Source of the DNA: Spirochaetota bacterium
GTDB taxonomy: Bacteria; Spirochaetota; Leptospiria; Turneriellales; Turneriellaceae
Assembly: GCA_963205035.1 (NCBI GenBank)
Contig: CAUJII010000111.1
Location: 1-25,804 of the forward strand
Length of the DNA: 25,804 bases
Direction: 5' to 3'
Numbering within the stretch: the stretch's first letter is position 1; the number at the start of each line of letters is the position of its first letter. Positions 6,549 to 14,502 of the stretch are shown one piece after another. The position numbers and the translations under genes are program-made. Below the pieces are notes generated by a model. It was given only the letters and a program-made list of their open reading frames with translations, did not search any database and had not been told where the DNA came from.

Positions 6549-7547
6549 TTGCCACGGTTTCCGATGCTGCAACGGACTTTTTCAACCGGCACTTTAGTTC
6601 TTTTGAGCGCGCTCGCGGCTTGGGTTCTCTTTTTCGGTACTCCACTCGAAAACACAATCACCGTAGCGGCCGCACACCGTATCGATTTCGGCACGGTTCT
6701 TTTCTACAAGTTCCGCGACGCTGCACTCTTGGGCGCTTCAGGCAACCCGCCGCTTCATTTTCTCTTCATGACGATTCATTTTTTGGGCAGCAGGTTTGTG
6801 TGGGCCTTGGCACTCCTTTTTTTGGGATCTCTTGCTTACCGTCTCTCGTGGCGCGCGCAGCTTGCGGCAATTCTTATCGCGCTCACCGTTCCTCTCTATG
6901 GAGAAAGCGCTCTCGTTTGGCTGGGAGTATTTATCTCGTGCGCGTTTCTTTTCGTGAGTTTGCGCAAACTCAAAGAGACTCCCAAGAGCTTGCGGAGAAT
7001 TCTGGGCACATCGAGTGCAAGCGTGGGAGTTTATTTTTTTACGCTACTTGCTTTCTCGCTGGCCTCGCCTTTGGAGTATCTCCATCTGCAAAAGACGCTC
7101 GGAGGCAAGGTAATTCTCGACCATTTACAGCCATACTCAGCACAAAAAAAAATCCCGCTGAATGAAAATTGTTTTGCCGTTGTTAATCCGCCCGACCTCT
7201 TTGGTATGCACACGCTCGAGCGGATCGAGACAAATTCTCTCAAAGCCTTGAGTGCCTTGACGCTCCTCGATCTTAAGGTTGTCGAAGAAAACTATGCGCT
7301 TCTGACGCTTAAAGGCGCCGATGGCAAGGATATCTTCAGCGATGCCGCGCGCCGCTTTGCGCGTGCAGAAACGGAGCTTGCAAAAAAAACTTTACCGCGT
7401 CTACTCGAAGAAAAAAAACTTTGTCTGGTTGCGAATTTTGAAACTCTGCCGGAGTTAGAGCAGGCACCCTTTTCGCGTGCGCGAAAAATTATCGACAGGC
7501 GCCGCGCATTGAATCTCGATACGCACACGGTTCAGGTGGGCAACTAA
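6549..7547 (+). CDS. Unrecognised membrane protein in the bufferin operon
   Basis: A 332-residue protein from TTG 6549 (an ATG at 6564 would give 327). The N-terminal half is membrane-embedded, with hydrophobic segments near residues 12-31, 82-100, 104-118, 121-139 and 157-175. The C-terminal half (about 180-332) is soluble and rich in Lys/Glu, with two cysteines at NENCF and KKLCL. The stretch SGNPPLHFLFMTIHFLGSRF followed by repeated short helices faintly recalls the 'HPPLYYLL' region of GT-C (ArnT/PMT-like) glycosyltransferases, but the protein is too short for one and no catalytic Asp pattern can be placed. It starts 1 nt after the BufB-BufC stop, so it is almost certainly co-transcribed, in the place where many bufferin operons have a DoxX-type membrane protein. 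I cannot assign a function. Confidence 0.7.
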   Translation: MPRFPMLQRTFSTGTLVLLSALAAWVLFFGTPLENTITVAAAHRIDFGTVLFYKFRDAALLGASGNPPLHFLFMTIHFLGSRFVWALALLFLGSLAYRLSWRAQLAAILIALTVPLYGESALVWLGVFISCAFLFVSLRKLKETPKSLRRILGTSSASVGVYFFTLLAFSLASPLEYLHLQKTLGGKVILDHLQPYSAQKKIPLNENCFAVVNPPDLFGMHTLERIETNSLKALSALTLLDLKVVEENYALLTLKGADGKDIFSDAARRFARAETELAKKTLPRLLEEKKLCLVANFETLPELEQAPFSRARKIIDRRRALNLDTHTVQVGN

Positions 7548-7549
7548 CG

Positions 7550-7561
7550 GCTCTTCGGAGC
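7550..7561. terminator. Small GC hairpin between convergent genes
   Basis: GCTC-TTCG-GAGC forms a 4-bp stem with a stable UUCG-type tetraloop, flanked by AACG and CGTT that could extend it across a 3-nt bulge. It sits in the 19-nt gap between the convergent membrane-protein and TetR genes, where a bidirectional terminator is expected. There is no real T-tract on either side, so termination may be weak. Confidence 0.35.
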
Positions 7562-7566
7562 GAACG

Positions 7567-8175
7567 TTACTTTCCGGTTTGGATAAAGAGAAGTTTGGAA
7601 AGGCTTTCAATCGCCTGACGCACGTTGAAATTCGGCGTCACCACCATTGTTGCAATGATCTCGAAGACAGCGCCGAAGACAGCAATCGCAATAATTTTGA
7701 CAGGCATAGGTGGAATCAGCTTGTTCTTGATTCCGTCTTCCAGCGCAAGCTCCAAGTCAGAGAGCATACCGTCGAAGCGGCCTTTGTTACGCAACTCGCG
7801 CAGGTAAGATTGGTTACGCGACAAAAATTTCATCAGGCGCGAATTGTCGAGAAAGACGCGGAAGAATTTATTGAGTGCATGGTTGATTTCTTTTTGATCC
7901 ATCTTGACATGCTTGTAACTATCTTGAATGCCCTGGCGCACTTCCGCGATAATTTCGTCCGTTAAGACCTCGAAGATTTCTTCTTTACTCTGAAAATAGT
8001 TATAGAATGTTCCGGGTGAGAGCGCACTTTCGTGTATAATATCGCGCACATTCGTCGCTTCAAAACCCTTTTCAGAAAAAAGAGTTTTTGCAGCATCGAG
8101 AATTTGAGCCCGGTTTTGGAGTTTTGTTTTATCTCGCTTGCCGAGTGGAGCTTTTACTGTGCGTGCCGATGCCAT
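7567..8175 (-). CDS. TetR/AcrR family transcriptional regulator
   Basis: A 202-residue protein with a typical TetR N-terminal helix-turn-helix at about residues 20-65: RAQILDAAKTLFSEKGFEAT, NVRDIIHESALSPGTFYNYF and then SKEEIFEVLTDEI. The remainder is all-helical and of normal family length; the ligand pocket gives no hint of the inducer. It is divergent from pdxH and convergent with the bufferin-operon membrane protein. Family members repress neighbouring or distant operons until a small hydrophobic ligand binds. An operator-like palindrome exists in this window at 24762-24777, but no copy is seen beside this gene, so a link is not supported. Confidence 0.9.
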   Translation of the reverse strand: MASARTVKAPLGKRDKTKLQNRAQILDAAKTLFSEKGFEATNVRDIIHESALSPGTFYNYFQSKEEIFEVLTDEIIAEVRQGIQDSYKHVKMDQKEINHALNKFFRVFLDNSRLMKFLSRNQSYLRELRNKGRFDGMLSDLELALEDGIKNKLIPPMPVKIIAIAVFGAVFEIIATMVVTPNFNVRQAIESLSKLLFIQTGK

Positions 8176-8262
8176 GCAGTTTCTTGAGCGGATTAACGAG
8201 AATCCAGAAAGCCAATTTCTTTTTGTAAAGACGTGTTGTATAGCAAAACTGAACAGTCCGTC

Positions 8263-8892
8263 ATGGATTTGACTTCAATCCACAACGACTACGATGGGGA
8301 GTCCATCGAGAATTTACCCTCCGACCCTTTTCTTGCAGTCGAAAAGTGGATGGAGCAAGCGCTGAAAACAGAACAAGAGCCGACTGCGTTTTCGCTCGCG
8401 ACACACGACCTCAAGAACAATATCTCCGTGCGCGTCGTTCTCGCAAAAGAAGTGACGATTAAGGGAGTGACGTTTTTTACGCATGGCTTGAGTCACAAGG
8501 GCCGGGAAATTCAAGAAACGAAAAATGCCGCCGGGGTTTTCTTTTGGCCCGCCTCGAAGCGGCAGCTCCGTTTTGAAGGAGCGGTGACTGCCATTGCAGC
8601 GAGCGACTCCGACGCATATTTTCATAGCCGGCCACACTTGTCGCAAGTCGCGGCGTTAGTTTCACGTCAAAGCTCGGTCGTCGCTTCGTACCAAGAACTG
8701 AACCGGCGTTTCGAGGATGAATCCCACAGACTCAAAGACCAAGTCGTCTCGCGCCCCCAAGACTGGGGGGGATTTACCATCTCTTTCGATAAAATCGAAT
8801 TTTGGCAAGGAAAGCCCAACCGCCTGCACCAACGGTTACTCTATACAAAGCTGGAAGACGGTTCATACCGCCGCGAATGGCTCGAGCCATAA
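8263..8892 (+). CDS. pdxH: Pyridoxamine/pyridoxine 5'-phosphate oxidase
   Basis: A 209-residue FMN enzyme of the PdxH family, which oxidises pyridoxine or pyridoxamine 5'-phosphate to pyridoxal 5'-phosphate using O2, in the cytoplasm. The ATG at 8263 was preferred to an in-frame GTG at 8233 because it gives the family opening 'xxLxxIxxDYxxxxLxxxLPxDPF'. FMN- and substrate-binding stretches are present: VRVVLAKEV, FFTHGLSHKGREI, AAGVFFWPASKRQLRFEG, SRPHLSQVAALVSRQSS, and the C-terminal GGFTISFDKIEFWQGKPNRL with HQRLLY and RREWLEP. Length and motif order are normal. It is divergent from tetR and followed 40 nt later by smpB. No clear ribosome binding site precedes 8263. Confidence 0.93.
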   Translation: MDLTSIHNDYDGESIENLPSDPFLAVEKWMEQALKTEQEPTAFSLATHDLKNNISVRVVLAKEVTIKGVTFFTHGLSHKGREIQETKNAAGVFFWPASKRQLRFEGAVTAIAASDSDAYFHSRPHLSQVAALVSRQSSVVASYQELNRRFEDESHRLKDQVVSRPQDWGGFTISFDKIEFWQGKPNRLHQRLLYTKLEDGSYRREWLEP

Positions 8893-8932
8893 TCGGTTTT
8901 CACGGTATCTGTAGTTATGTTTTCTTCCCGCA

Positions 8933-9376
8933 GTGGAAATTGCCGTCAACAGAAAGGCTCGATTTAACTACGAAATCCTCGAAGACTTTGAGGCGGGTAT
9001 TGCGCTCAAAGGCACCGAGGTTAAATCGCTCAGGCAGAAGAAAGTCAATATTTCCGACGGCTATGTGGTGATTCGCAACCAAAGTGTCGAGCTCGTGAAC
9101 TGCCGCATCGAGCCTTATGAGAAAGGCAACATTATGAACCACGAGCCTTTGCGTCCACGCACTCTTTTGCTCAAGAAAAAGGAAATCGACAGGCTTCGAG
9201 GCAAGATGCGCGAACGTGGTTTTGCGCTCTTGCCGCTCAAAATGTATTTCAAAGGGCGCTACGTCAAACTTCTCATTGGCTTAGGCAAGGGGAAGAAGAC
9301 GCACGACAAGCGCTCATCGATACGTGAAAAAGATATTCGCCGCGACACCGAGCGCGAACTCAAAAATTATCGGTAA
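8933..9376 (+). CDS. smpB: SsrA (tmRNA)-binding protein SmpB
   Basis: A 147-residue small basic protein that binds tmRNA and delivers it to stalled ribosomes in trans-translation. Family motifs are clear: VNRKARFNYEILEDFEAGI, ALKGTEVKSLRQKKVNISDGY, EPYEKGN, HEPLRPRTLLLKKKEIDRL, LLPLKMYFKGRYVKLLIGL and the lysine/arginine-rich tail GKKTHDKRSSIREKDIRRD, which in the family enters the ribosomal mRNA channel. The start is GTG at 8933; the ATG at 8917 is out of frame. No tmRNA gene was found in the window. Confidence 0.95.
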   Translation: MEIAVNRKARFNYEILEDFEAGIALKGTEVKSLRQKKVNISDGYVVIRNQSVELVNCRIEPYEKGNIMNHEPLRPRTLLLKKKEIDRLRGKMRERGFALLPLKMYFKGRYVKLLIGLGKGKKTHDKRSSIREKDIRRDTERELKNYR

Positions 9377-9454
9377 GTCCACCTTATTTCTCCCGCGCCT
9401 CTATAAGAAAAAAGATTTTCGGCCTCACGTCTTTGTCGAGCTTAGGGTTTTTTA

Positions 9455-10942
9455 ATGAATCGAATCAAACTCTCTTTTGGCGAATCGATGCGCATTCTTT
9501 TGCCGTATGCCTACCACAACATAAAAGAACAGATCATCATTGTTGTTCCCGTCTGTTTATATCTGGTTCTTTTTCAAATTATCGTATTGCGGTATGGCCT
9601 CGAACGCATCGGTTGGATGGTGGGCGGAATCTCGATGGTCATCGTGGGGCTGGCCTTCTTTCTCGAAGGCGTGAAAATTGGATTAGTGCCGATTGGCGAA
9701 ACCGTCGGCAATGCGCTCCCCAAGCGGAGCTCGGGAAAGGTCATCCTTGCGTTTGCGTTCGTCTTAGGTCTCTTGGCGGCGTTTGGCGAACCCGTCATCT
9801 CGAGCTTGCAGCAAGCGGGAGCATCTTTGCAACAAGCGCATTCGCCGCTTCTCTATAAACTGCTCAAAGGCAGTCCACACTTTCTAATTCTCACAGTTGC
9901 GTTTGGCGTCGGCGTCGCGGCGGTCATCGGCACAATGCGCTTTCTTTATGGCTGGAGCCTCAAGCCCATTGTTCTGCCTCTGATTGCGCTTGCCATCTTC
10001 ATGACGCTCTTGGCCTCGCACGACAAGCATCTGAAAGAAGCCATCGGTCTTGCTTGGGATACAGGTGCTGTCATTGTGGGGCCTGTGCTTTGCCCGCTGA
10101 TTTTAGCGTTGGGCTTGGGCGTTTGCCGCGCAACCGGCCGCGACGATGGCGGTATGGCGGGCTTCGGCATGGTCGCATTGATTTCTATATTGCCGATCAC
10201 GATGGTCGTCCTCCTGACTTTTGTCCTTTCGTTTTTTGAATCGAAAAATGCCGCACACGAAGTAGCCGCCATAACCCCCGCAGCCGTTGCCATTGTCGCA
10301 TCGAAGAGCAGCATGGCGAAGGACTCTATCGTCTCTGCGGTTCAGGCGATACTCCCCATCTTCGCATTTCTTTATATCACAATGCGTTTCTTTCTCAAAG
10401 AAAAAGGAATTCAAGGAGCGCAAGTTGTTCTCGCGATTGCCTTTGCAGTCTTCGGTCTTTTTCTCTTCAACTGGGGGTTGGCCGTGGGTTTGAGCGAATT
10501 GGGCAACCAAGTGGGAGATACACTCCCCAACGCATTTCTTGCCGATGCGAAAGCACCCATCGATATTTTAGCGCCGCTCTATGGCACGGAGCTTGGAAAA
10601 ATTATTGTGGTTGTCTTTGCAGTCGTCCTGGGCTATGGCGCGACGATGGCCGAGCCTGCGTTCAATGTTTTGGGTCAACAGGTTGAAGATGTCACTCAAG
10701 GTGCGTTCAAGAAAAATCTCTTCAGCCAAGCGGTTGCACTCGGCGTGGGAGGCGCCGTGACGACGGGTCCTGTCACTGTGCCTCTCAAACTCGCGATTGG
10801 GTTGTCTCTCAGTGCCGCCACCGGTGCGGGCGAAGGTTTCGGCGTCTTAGCTTTGGCGTCGGCTTACCCGGTGCTCAATATACTTTTGCTGGGCCTCTAC
10901 ATCCGCTTGAAGATGTCTAAAGAGACGGCGGTGGCTTTATGA
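9455..10942 (+). CDS. DUF1538 membrane protein with two homologous halves
   Basis: A 495-residue polytopic membrane protein of the DUF1538 family, probably 12 or more helices. It carries an internal duplication. LEGVKIGLVPIGETVGNALP (70-89) pairs with GLAVGLSELGNQVGDTLPNA (341-360), AFGEPVISSLQQAG (109-122) pairs with TMAEPAFNVLGQQV (397-410), and TGAVIVGPVLCPLILALGLG (203-222) pairs with GGAVTTGPVTVPLKLAIGLS (432-451). The repeated 'GEP/AEP' and 'TGPV..PL' motifs look like a transport site built from two inverted or parallel halves. Substrate is unknown. The ATG is preceded by TTAGGG. Its stop overlaps the ATG of the PII-domain gene (ATGA), and DUF1538 genes often sit next to PII genes, so PII control of transport is the natural hypothesis. 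Confidence 0.88.
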   Translation: MNRIKLSFGESMRILLPYAYHNIKEQIIIVVPVCLYLVLFQIIVLRYGLERIGWMVGGISMVIVGLAFFLEGVKIGLVPIGETVGNALPKRSSGKVILAFAFVLGLLAAFGEPVISSLQQAGASLQQAHSPLLYKLLKGSPHFLILTVAFGVGVAAVIGTMRFLYGWSLKPIVLPLIALAIFMTLLASHDKHLKEAIGLAWDTGAVIVGPVLCPLILALGLGVCRATGRDDGGMAGFGMVALISILPITMVVLLTFVLSFFESKNAAHEVAAITPAAVAIVASKSSMAKDSIVSAVQAILPIFAFLYITMRFFLKEKGIQGAQVVLAIAFAVFGLFLFNWGLAVGLSELGNQVGDTLPNAFLADAKAPIDILAPLYGTELGKIIVVVFAVVLGYGATMAEPAFNVLGQQVEDVTQGAFKKNLFSQAVALGVGGAVTTGPVTVPLKLAIGLSLSAATGAGEGFGVLALASAYPVLNILLLGLYIRLKMSKETAVAL

Positions 10943-12063
10943 GCGCGCCCTACGAACACGCAACAAACTATCACCTCATCACCGTCGTTGTCGAAGAGCA
11001 CAAGACGAAAGGGATTGTTCAAGCGGCGATTGATTGGGGCGTGAAACCGATATTAGTGGCAGCCGCACGCAGTCTGATGCATGGAAAGAAAGTTGCGTTC
11101 CTTCGTCTTTCGGGTATCTCTCCTTCGATGGACATGATTTTTCTTCTTGTGCCGAAGCCTTCCTTAGAAAGCACTATGGTGTTTCTCATCGAAAAAGGGA
11201 AGCTCAATCATTTCGGTGGCGGGGCGATTTATGCAAGCCGGCTGACCGATTTCTGGTACAACGGCGAAAAACCTCTTGTGCCGTCGAAAGGAATGAAGAG
11301 CGCACTTGCCACAACGGATTTTCAACAAGATCTTGTAGCCATCACGAGTATCAGCCAACGCGGCAGCGCCGAGGAAATCGCGCGGGGTGCGATGCTGGCA
11401 GGCAGTCCGTCGCCTGTCATTAGTTATGGGTATGGGCATGGAATCCGCGACCGGCTCAACTTCTTGCTACAAATTGCAATCAATCCACAAAAAGAAGTTT
11501 TAGAAGTGGTTGTTGGGAGCGCCGAGGCCGAACGGATATTTGAAATCATGGCCGAGCGCGGCAAGCTCGACCAACCAGCGCGGGGTTTTATTTCTATACG
11601 CAAGGTAGAGACGGGGCTCATCAACACAATTAGTTGGCAAAACACGACGCCTTACCCCGCGACGATGGAGCAAATCATTAAAGCAATCGATCAGATGCAG
11701 GGCAACACCCATTGGCGCGCTCGCGGTACGGTGCAGACCACGCTGCGCAAAGAACGCAAGACATTAAAAGGGCTCGTGAACTTTAACATCGTCTTAAAGC
11801 GCGGCCTCGCAGACACAGTCTCTCTTGCGATGATGGAAGCGGGTGCCGGTGGGACTTCTGTCATGTACGCAAACGCTTACCCGAGAATCAAGCGCGCACA
11901 CCTTTTTGCAGAAAGCGATGAGCGTGAGATTGTCTCGGCGAGTCTCAAGCCGACACAAATCAAAGATATTGTGAAAGCGGTGAGTGCCGTCGAGGAAATC
12001 CAAGGAACGCCGGTGATGGCATTTACATATCCTCTCCTCGATGCGTTGACGTATCTACCCTAG
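10939..12063 (+). CDS. Triple PII-like domain protein partnered with DUF1538
   Basis: A 374-residue cytoplasmic protein that I read as three PII (ferredoxin-like) units. Unit 1 (about 11-108): strand YHLITVVVEE, helix KTKGIVQAAIDWG, then MDMIFLLVP and helix LESTMVFLIEKGKL. Unit 2 (131-225): DLVAITSIS, SAEEIARGAMLAG, a T-loop-like ISYGYGHGIRDRLNF, VLEVVVG, AEAERIFEIMAERGKL and GFISIRKVE. Unit 3 (279-366): LVNFNIVLKRG, LADTVSLAMMEAGAGG, EIVSASLKP, TQIKDIVKAVSAVEEI and PVMAFTY. PII proteins are normally trimers of about 110-residue chains binding ATP/ADP and 2-oxoglutarate. Three units in one chain could form a covalent pseudo-trimer. Unit 2 is the most canonical; the third is the weakest assignment. 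It overlaps the DUF1538 gene by 4 nt and probably gates it. Confidence 0.8.
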   Translation: MSAPYEHATNYHLITVVVEEHKTKGIVQAAIDWGVKPILVAAARSLMHGKKVAFLRLSGISPSMDMIFLLVPKPSLESTMVFLIEKGKLNHFGGGAIYASRLTDFWYNGEKPLVPSKGMKSALATTDFQQDLVAITSISQRGSAEEIARGAMLAGSPSPVISYGYGHGIRDRLNFLLQIAINPQKEVLEVVVGSAEAERIFEIMAERGKLDQPARGFISIRKVETGLINTISWQNTTPYPATMEQIIKAIDQMQGNTHWRARGTVQTTLRKERKTLKGLVNFNIVLKRGLADTVSLAMMEAGAGGTSVMYANAYPRIKRAHLFAESDEREIVSASLKPTQIKDIVKAVSAVEEIQGTPVMAFTYPLLDALTYLP

Positions 12064-12072
12064 GGCACAAAA

Positions 12073-13716
12073 ATGATCTCGCAAGACAGCATTTTCAAGA
12101 AATACTTTGACGCCCTCTTGCTCTTGGTGACGCTTTTTGCCGCCATCGAAGTTCCACTGCAGCTTTCTCTGCGCTACCCCACTCCCGATTGGATTCGCGT
12201 CATCACTCTGCTCTATCCCGTGCTTTTTTTTGCCGATATCATCGCGACATTCTTTACAGTCCGCACTGTCGATGGGCACCCCGTAACATCGAAAAAACAA
12301 ATCGCAATCGATTATCTGCGCAGTTGGTTTATCGTCGACCTCGTTGCTGCAATCCCTTTCGATTTGATTTTTGCCACAGGATGGCTTTCTGAAATCTCGA
12401 ACGCTGCGCGTTCGTTAAGACTCTTCTCTCCGCGCTACATTCAAATTCTTTTGCAAGTGCGCATGCTGCGGTTGTACCATATCTTGCCGTTTCTCGAACG
12501 TACAAAGCGCAAGGAACTCTTGAACCCAGGAGTGATGCGGCTTGCGTTCACCATTTTTATTGTCATCGTTATCGCTCACTGGATTGCCTGCGGTGCGCTT
12601 GCGCTCAAAATCCAAATCGATGCTTCTCAACCGGGCGCAGATTATTCCACCAACTACATCCGCGCACTCTATTGGACGATGACGACGATCACGACGATTG
12701 GTTACGGCGATATAACGCCCAAGACAAACCCACAAATGCTTTATACGCTTCTCGTGCAGCTCATGGGCGCGGGCATGTATGGTTATATCATCGGTAATTT
12801 GGCGAGTCTCATGGCGAATAGCGATTTGGCGCGCACGCAGTTTCGTGCGAAGATGGAAAAGATTCAAACGTTTATGCAATACCGCGACGTGCCGCAAGAC
12901 TTACAAGACAGCATCCGCACGTATTACGAATATCTCTGGAATAATCGACGCGGCTTCGACGAGACTGCTGTTTTGAAAGACCTCCCTTCTTCGCTAAAGC
13001 TCCAAGTTGCGCTGCACCTCAACAAAGACATCATCGAAAAGGTGCCGATGTTCAACGGCGCACCCGAAGATCTCATTCGGCAAATCGTACTCAATTTGAA
13101 GCCTGCGCTCTTCACACCGGGAGATTTTATTTTTCGCAAAGGGGAAATGGGCGACCAGATGTATTTTATTAGCCGAGGCAATGTCGAGATTGTAGCGGAG
13201 GATGGCGTCACGGTTTACGCCACGCTTTCAGACGGGGCATTCTTTGGCGAAATTGCACTCCTCTTCAGTAGCGAGCGGACCGCAAGCGTGCGAGCGAAAG
13301 ACTACTGCGATCTCTATACCCTCGACAAGTTCACGTTCGATAACGTATTGGCGAAGTTTCCCGAAGTTGCACTTCAAGTGCAACAGATGGCCGAAGAGAG
13401 ACAACAGAAAGCTGTCGAAGAAAACCGCGCACCGCTTGCCGTTGCGGCAAACGATGCGGTAGTCTTGGGAGTCAAGGCAACGCACCGCGAGGGACGCACC
13501 CTCGTCGATTGGAAAGACACACCGGGTGCGACTGGTTATCAGCTCGCCCGCTGGGATGACGCTTCAGACCGTTGGGTTTTCATCAGCCGAAGCATCGCGA
13601 TTAGCGAATGCCTCGATCTCTTGCCGCTACGCGGCCAGACAAACACATACCGTGTGCGCGCTATTGTTGGGCAAGATTTCGGCCCTTGGTCGAAAGCCGT
13701 CCACGTTGAGGTCTAA
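12073..13716 (+). CDS. Cyclic-nucleotide-gated K+ channel with C-terminal FN3-like domain
   Basis: A 547-residue inner-membrane channel. Residues 10-180 form S1-S5, including an arginine-bearing S4-like segment (R113, R116, R121, R130, R133). The pore helix and filter WTMTTITTIGYGDITP (201-216) give a K+ selectivity TIGYGD. A C-linker (250-325) precedes a CNB domain (about 325-440) with phosphate-binding cassette FGEIALLFSSERTASV (391-406), Glu393 and Arg402 intact. Thr403 after that Arg is the residue associated with cGMP preference in animal CNG channels. Residues about 463-547 (GRTLVDWKDTPGATGYQLAR...GQTNTYRVRAIVG) are fibronectin type III-like, unusual on a cytoplasmic C-terminus. TAGGG, formed by the previous stop, lies 7 nt before the ATG. 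It converges with dedA with a 4-nt overlap. Confidence 0.92.
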   Translation: MISQDSIFKKYFDALLLLVTLFAAIEVPLQLSLRYPTPDWIRVITLLYPVLFFADIIATFFTVRTVDGHPVTSKKQIAIDYLRSWFIVDLVAAIPFDLIFATGWLSEISNAARSLRLFSPRYIQILLQVRMLRLYHILPFLERTKRKELLNPGVMRLAFTIFIVIVIAHWIACGALALKIQIDASQPGADYSTNYIRALYWTMTTITTIGYGDITPKTNPQMLYTLLVQLMGAGMYGYIIGNLASLMANSDLARTQFRAKMEKIQTFMQYRDVPQDLQDSIRTYYEYLWNNRRGFDETAVLKDLPSSLKLQVALHLNKDIIEKVPMFNGAPEDLIRQIVLNLKPALFTPGDFIFRKGEMGDQMYFISRGNVEIVAEDGVTVYATLSDGAFFGEIALLFSSERTASVRAKDYCDLYTLDKFTFDNVLAKFPEVALQVQQMAEERQQKAVEENRAPLAVAANDAVVLGVKATHREGRTLVDWKDTPGATGYQLARWDDASDRWVFISRSIAISECLDLLPLRGQTNTYRVRAIVGQDFGPWSKAVHVEV

Positions 13717-14348
13717 CTTTCTTCGCCTGCGCGTCTCTCGCGGTATCTCTTAATGAAATACTTCACAAGAAAATAGAGAATACCGATGACGATGACTGCA
13801 AGAACGCCTTGCTCGACATTCTTGATGACGTGCACCGCGTCGTGAATCGCGTCGCCAAAAAAATAGCATGAGTAGACTATCGCCGGCACAGAAATAAGCG
13901 CCGCAAGACCGTCAAAAAACAAGAAGATGCGGAAGGGAATCCCTAAGGCCCCCGATGTCAAAAAAACCAGCGAACGCAGCCCCGGCATGAAGCGCGCTGA
14001 AAAAATAACCTTGTAACCATGGTTTCTTAGCTTGTCTTTGACCGCATCTAAACGATCGGTGTGTAGAAACCGCTTCATCCACTTCCACTCGAAAACGCGG
14101 TTTCCATAACGCTTGCCGATTTGGAACATCGCACCGTCGCCCAGCATCACGCCCAGGAGGCCGACCAGGATCATCACGTACACATCGGCCTTGCCATAGT
14201 AAGCCATGATGCCGCCGGCGATAAGCGTTATGTCTTCTGGGATCGGTAATCCAAAGCCACACAGGAGAAGAATGCCGAAAATAATAAAATACGTCCAAGG
14301 CTCGTGGATTGACTGAATTGCACCCACGATACTATCGATGTTGATCAT
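13713..14348 (-). CDS. DedA family membrane protein
   Basis: A 211-residue inner-membrane protein from the ATG at 14348 (a longer reading to 14423 adds 25 residues unlike the family). The DedA signatures are present: GFGLPIPEDITLIAGGIMAY with the conserved Glu-Asp, LGVMLGDGAMFQIGKRYG, and FSARFMPGLRSLVFLTSGAL with the conserved F-x-x-R-F-x-P-G-x-R. About five hydrophobic helices follow, with a short basic tail RYRERRAG. Family members are polyprenyl-phosphate or lipid flippases needed for envelope homeostasis. The TAG stop overlaps the channel's TAA on the other strand (CTAA), so the two genes have no space for a shared terminator between them. Confidence 0.9.
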   Translation of the reverse strand: MINIDSIVGAIQSIHEPWTYFIIFGILLLCGFGLPIPEDITLIAGGIMAYYGKADVYVMILVGLLGVMLGDGAMFQIGKRYGNRVFEWKWMKRFLHTDRLDAVKDKLRNHGYKVIFSARFMPGLRSLVFLTSGALGIPFRIFLFFDGLAALISVPAIVYSCYFFGDAIHDAVHVIKNVEQGVLAVIVIGILYFLVKYFIKRYRERRAGEES

Positions 14349-14502
14349 GCGTGAACGAGCGAACGGGTAACAGAATGGCCGTGTCAAGGACTTGGTAGAA
14401 TCGTCTTTTCGTATTGCTTGCACGAGTTCTAAGCCAAAACTCTAAGACGCGCCCTCTTGCGTATAACGGTTTACACGCCACACGCCGAGAAAAGGCTTCA
14501 CC

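Noticed and set aside
8233..8262. Ten extra N-terminal codons for pdxH from a GTG
   Set aside because: The family start aligns with the ATG at 8263, and the extension contains nothing recognisable.
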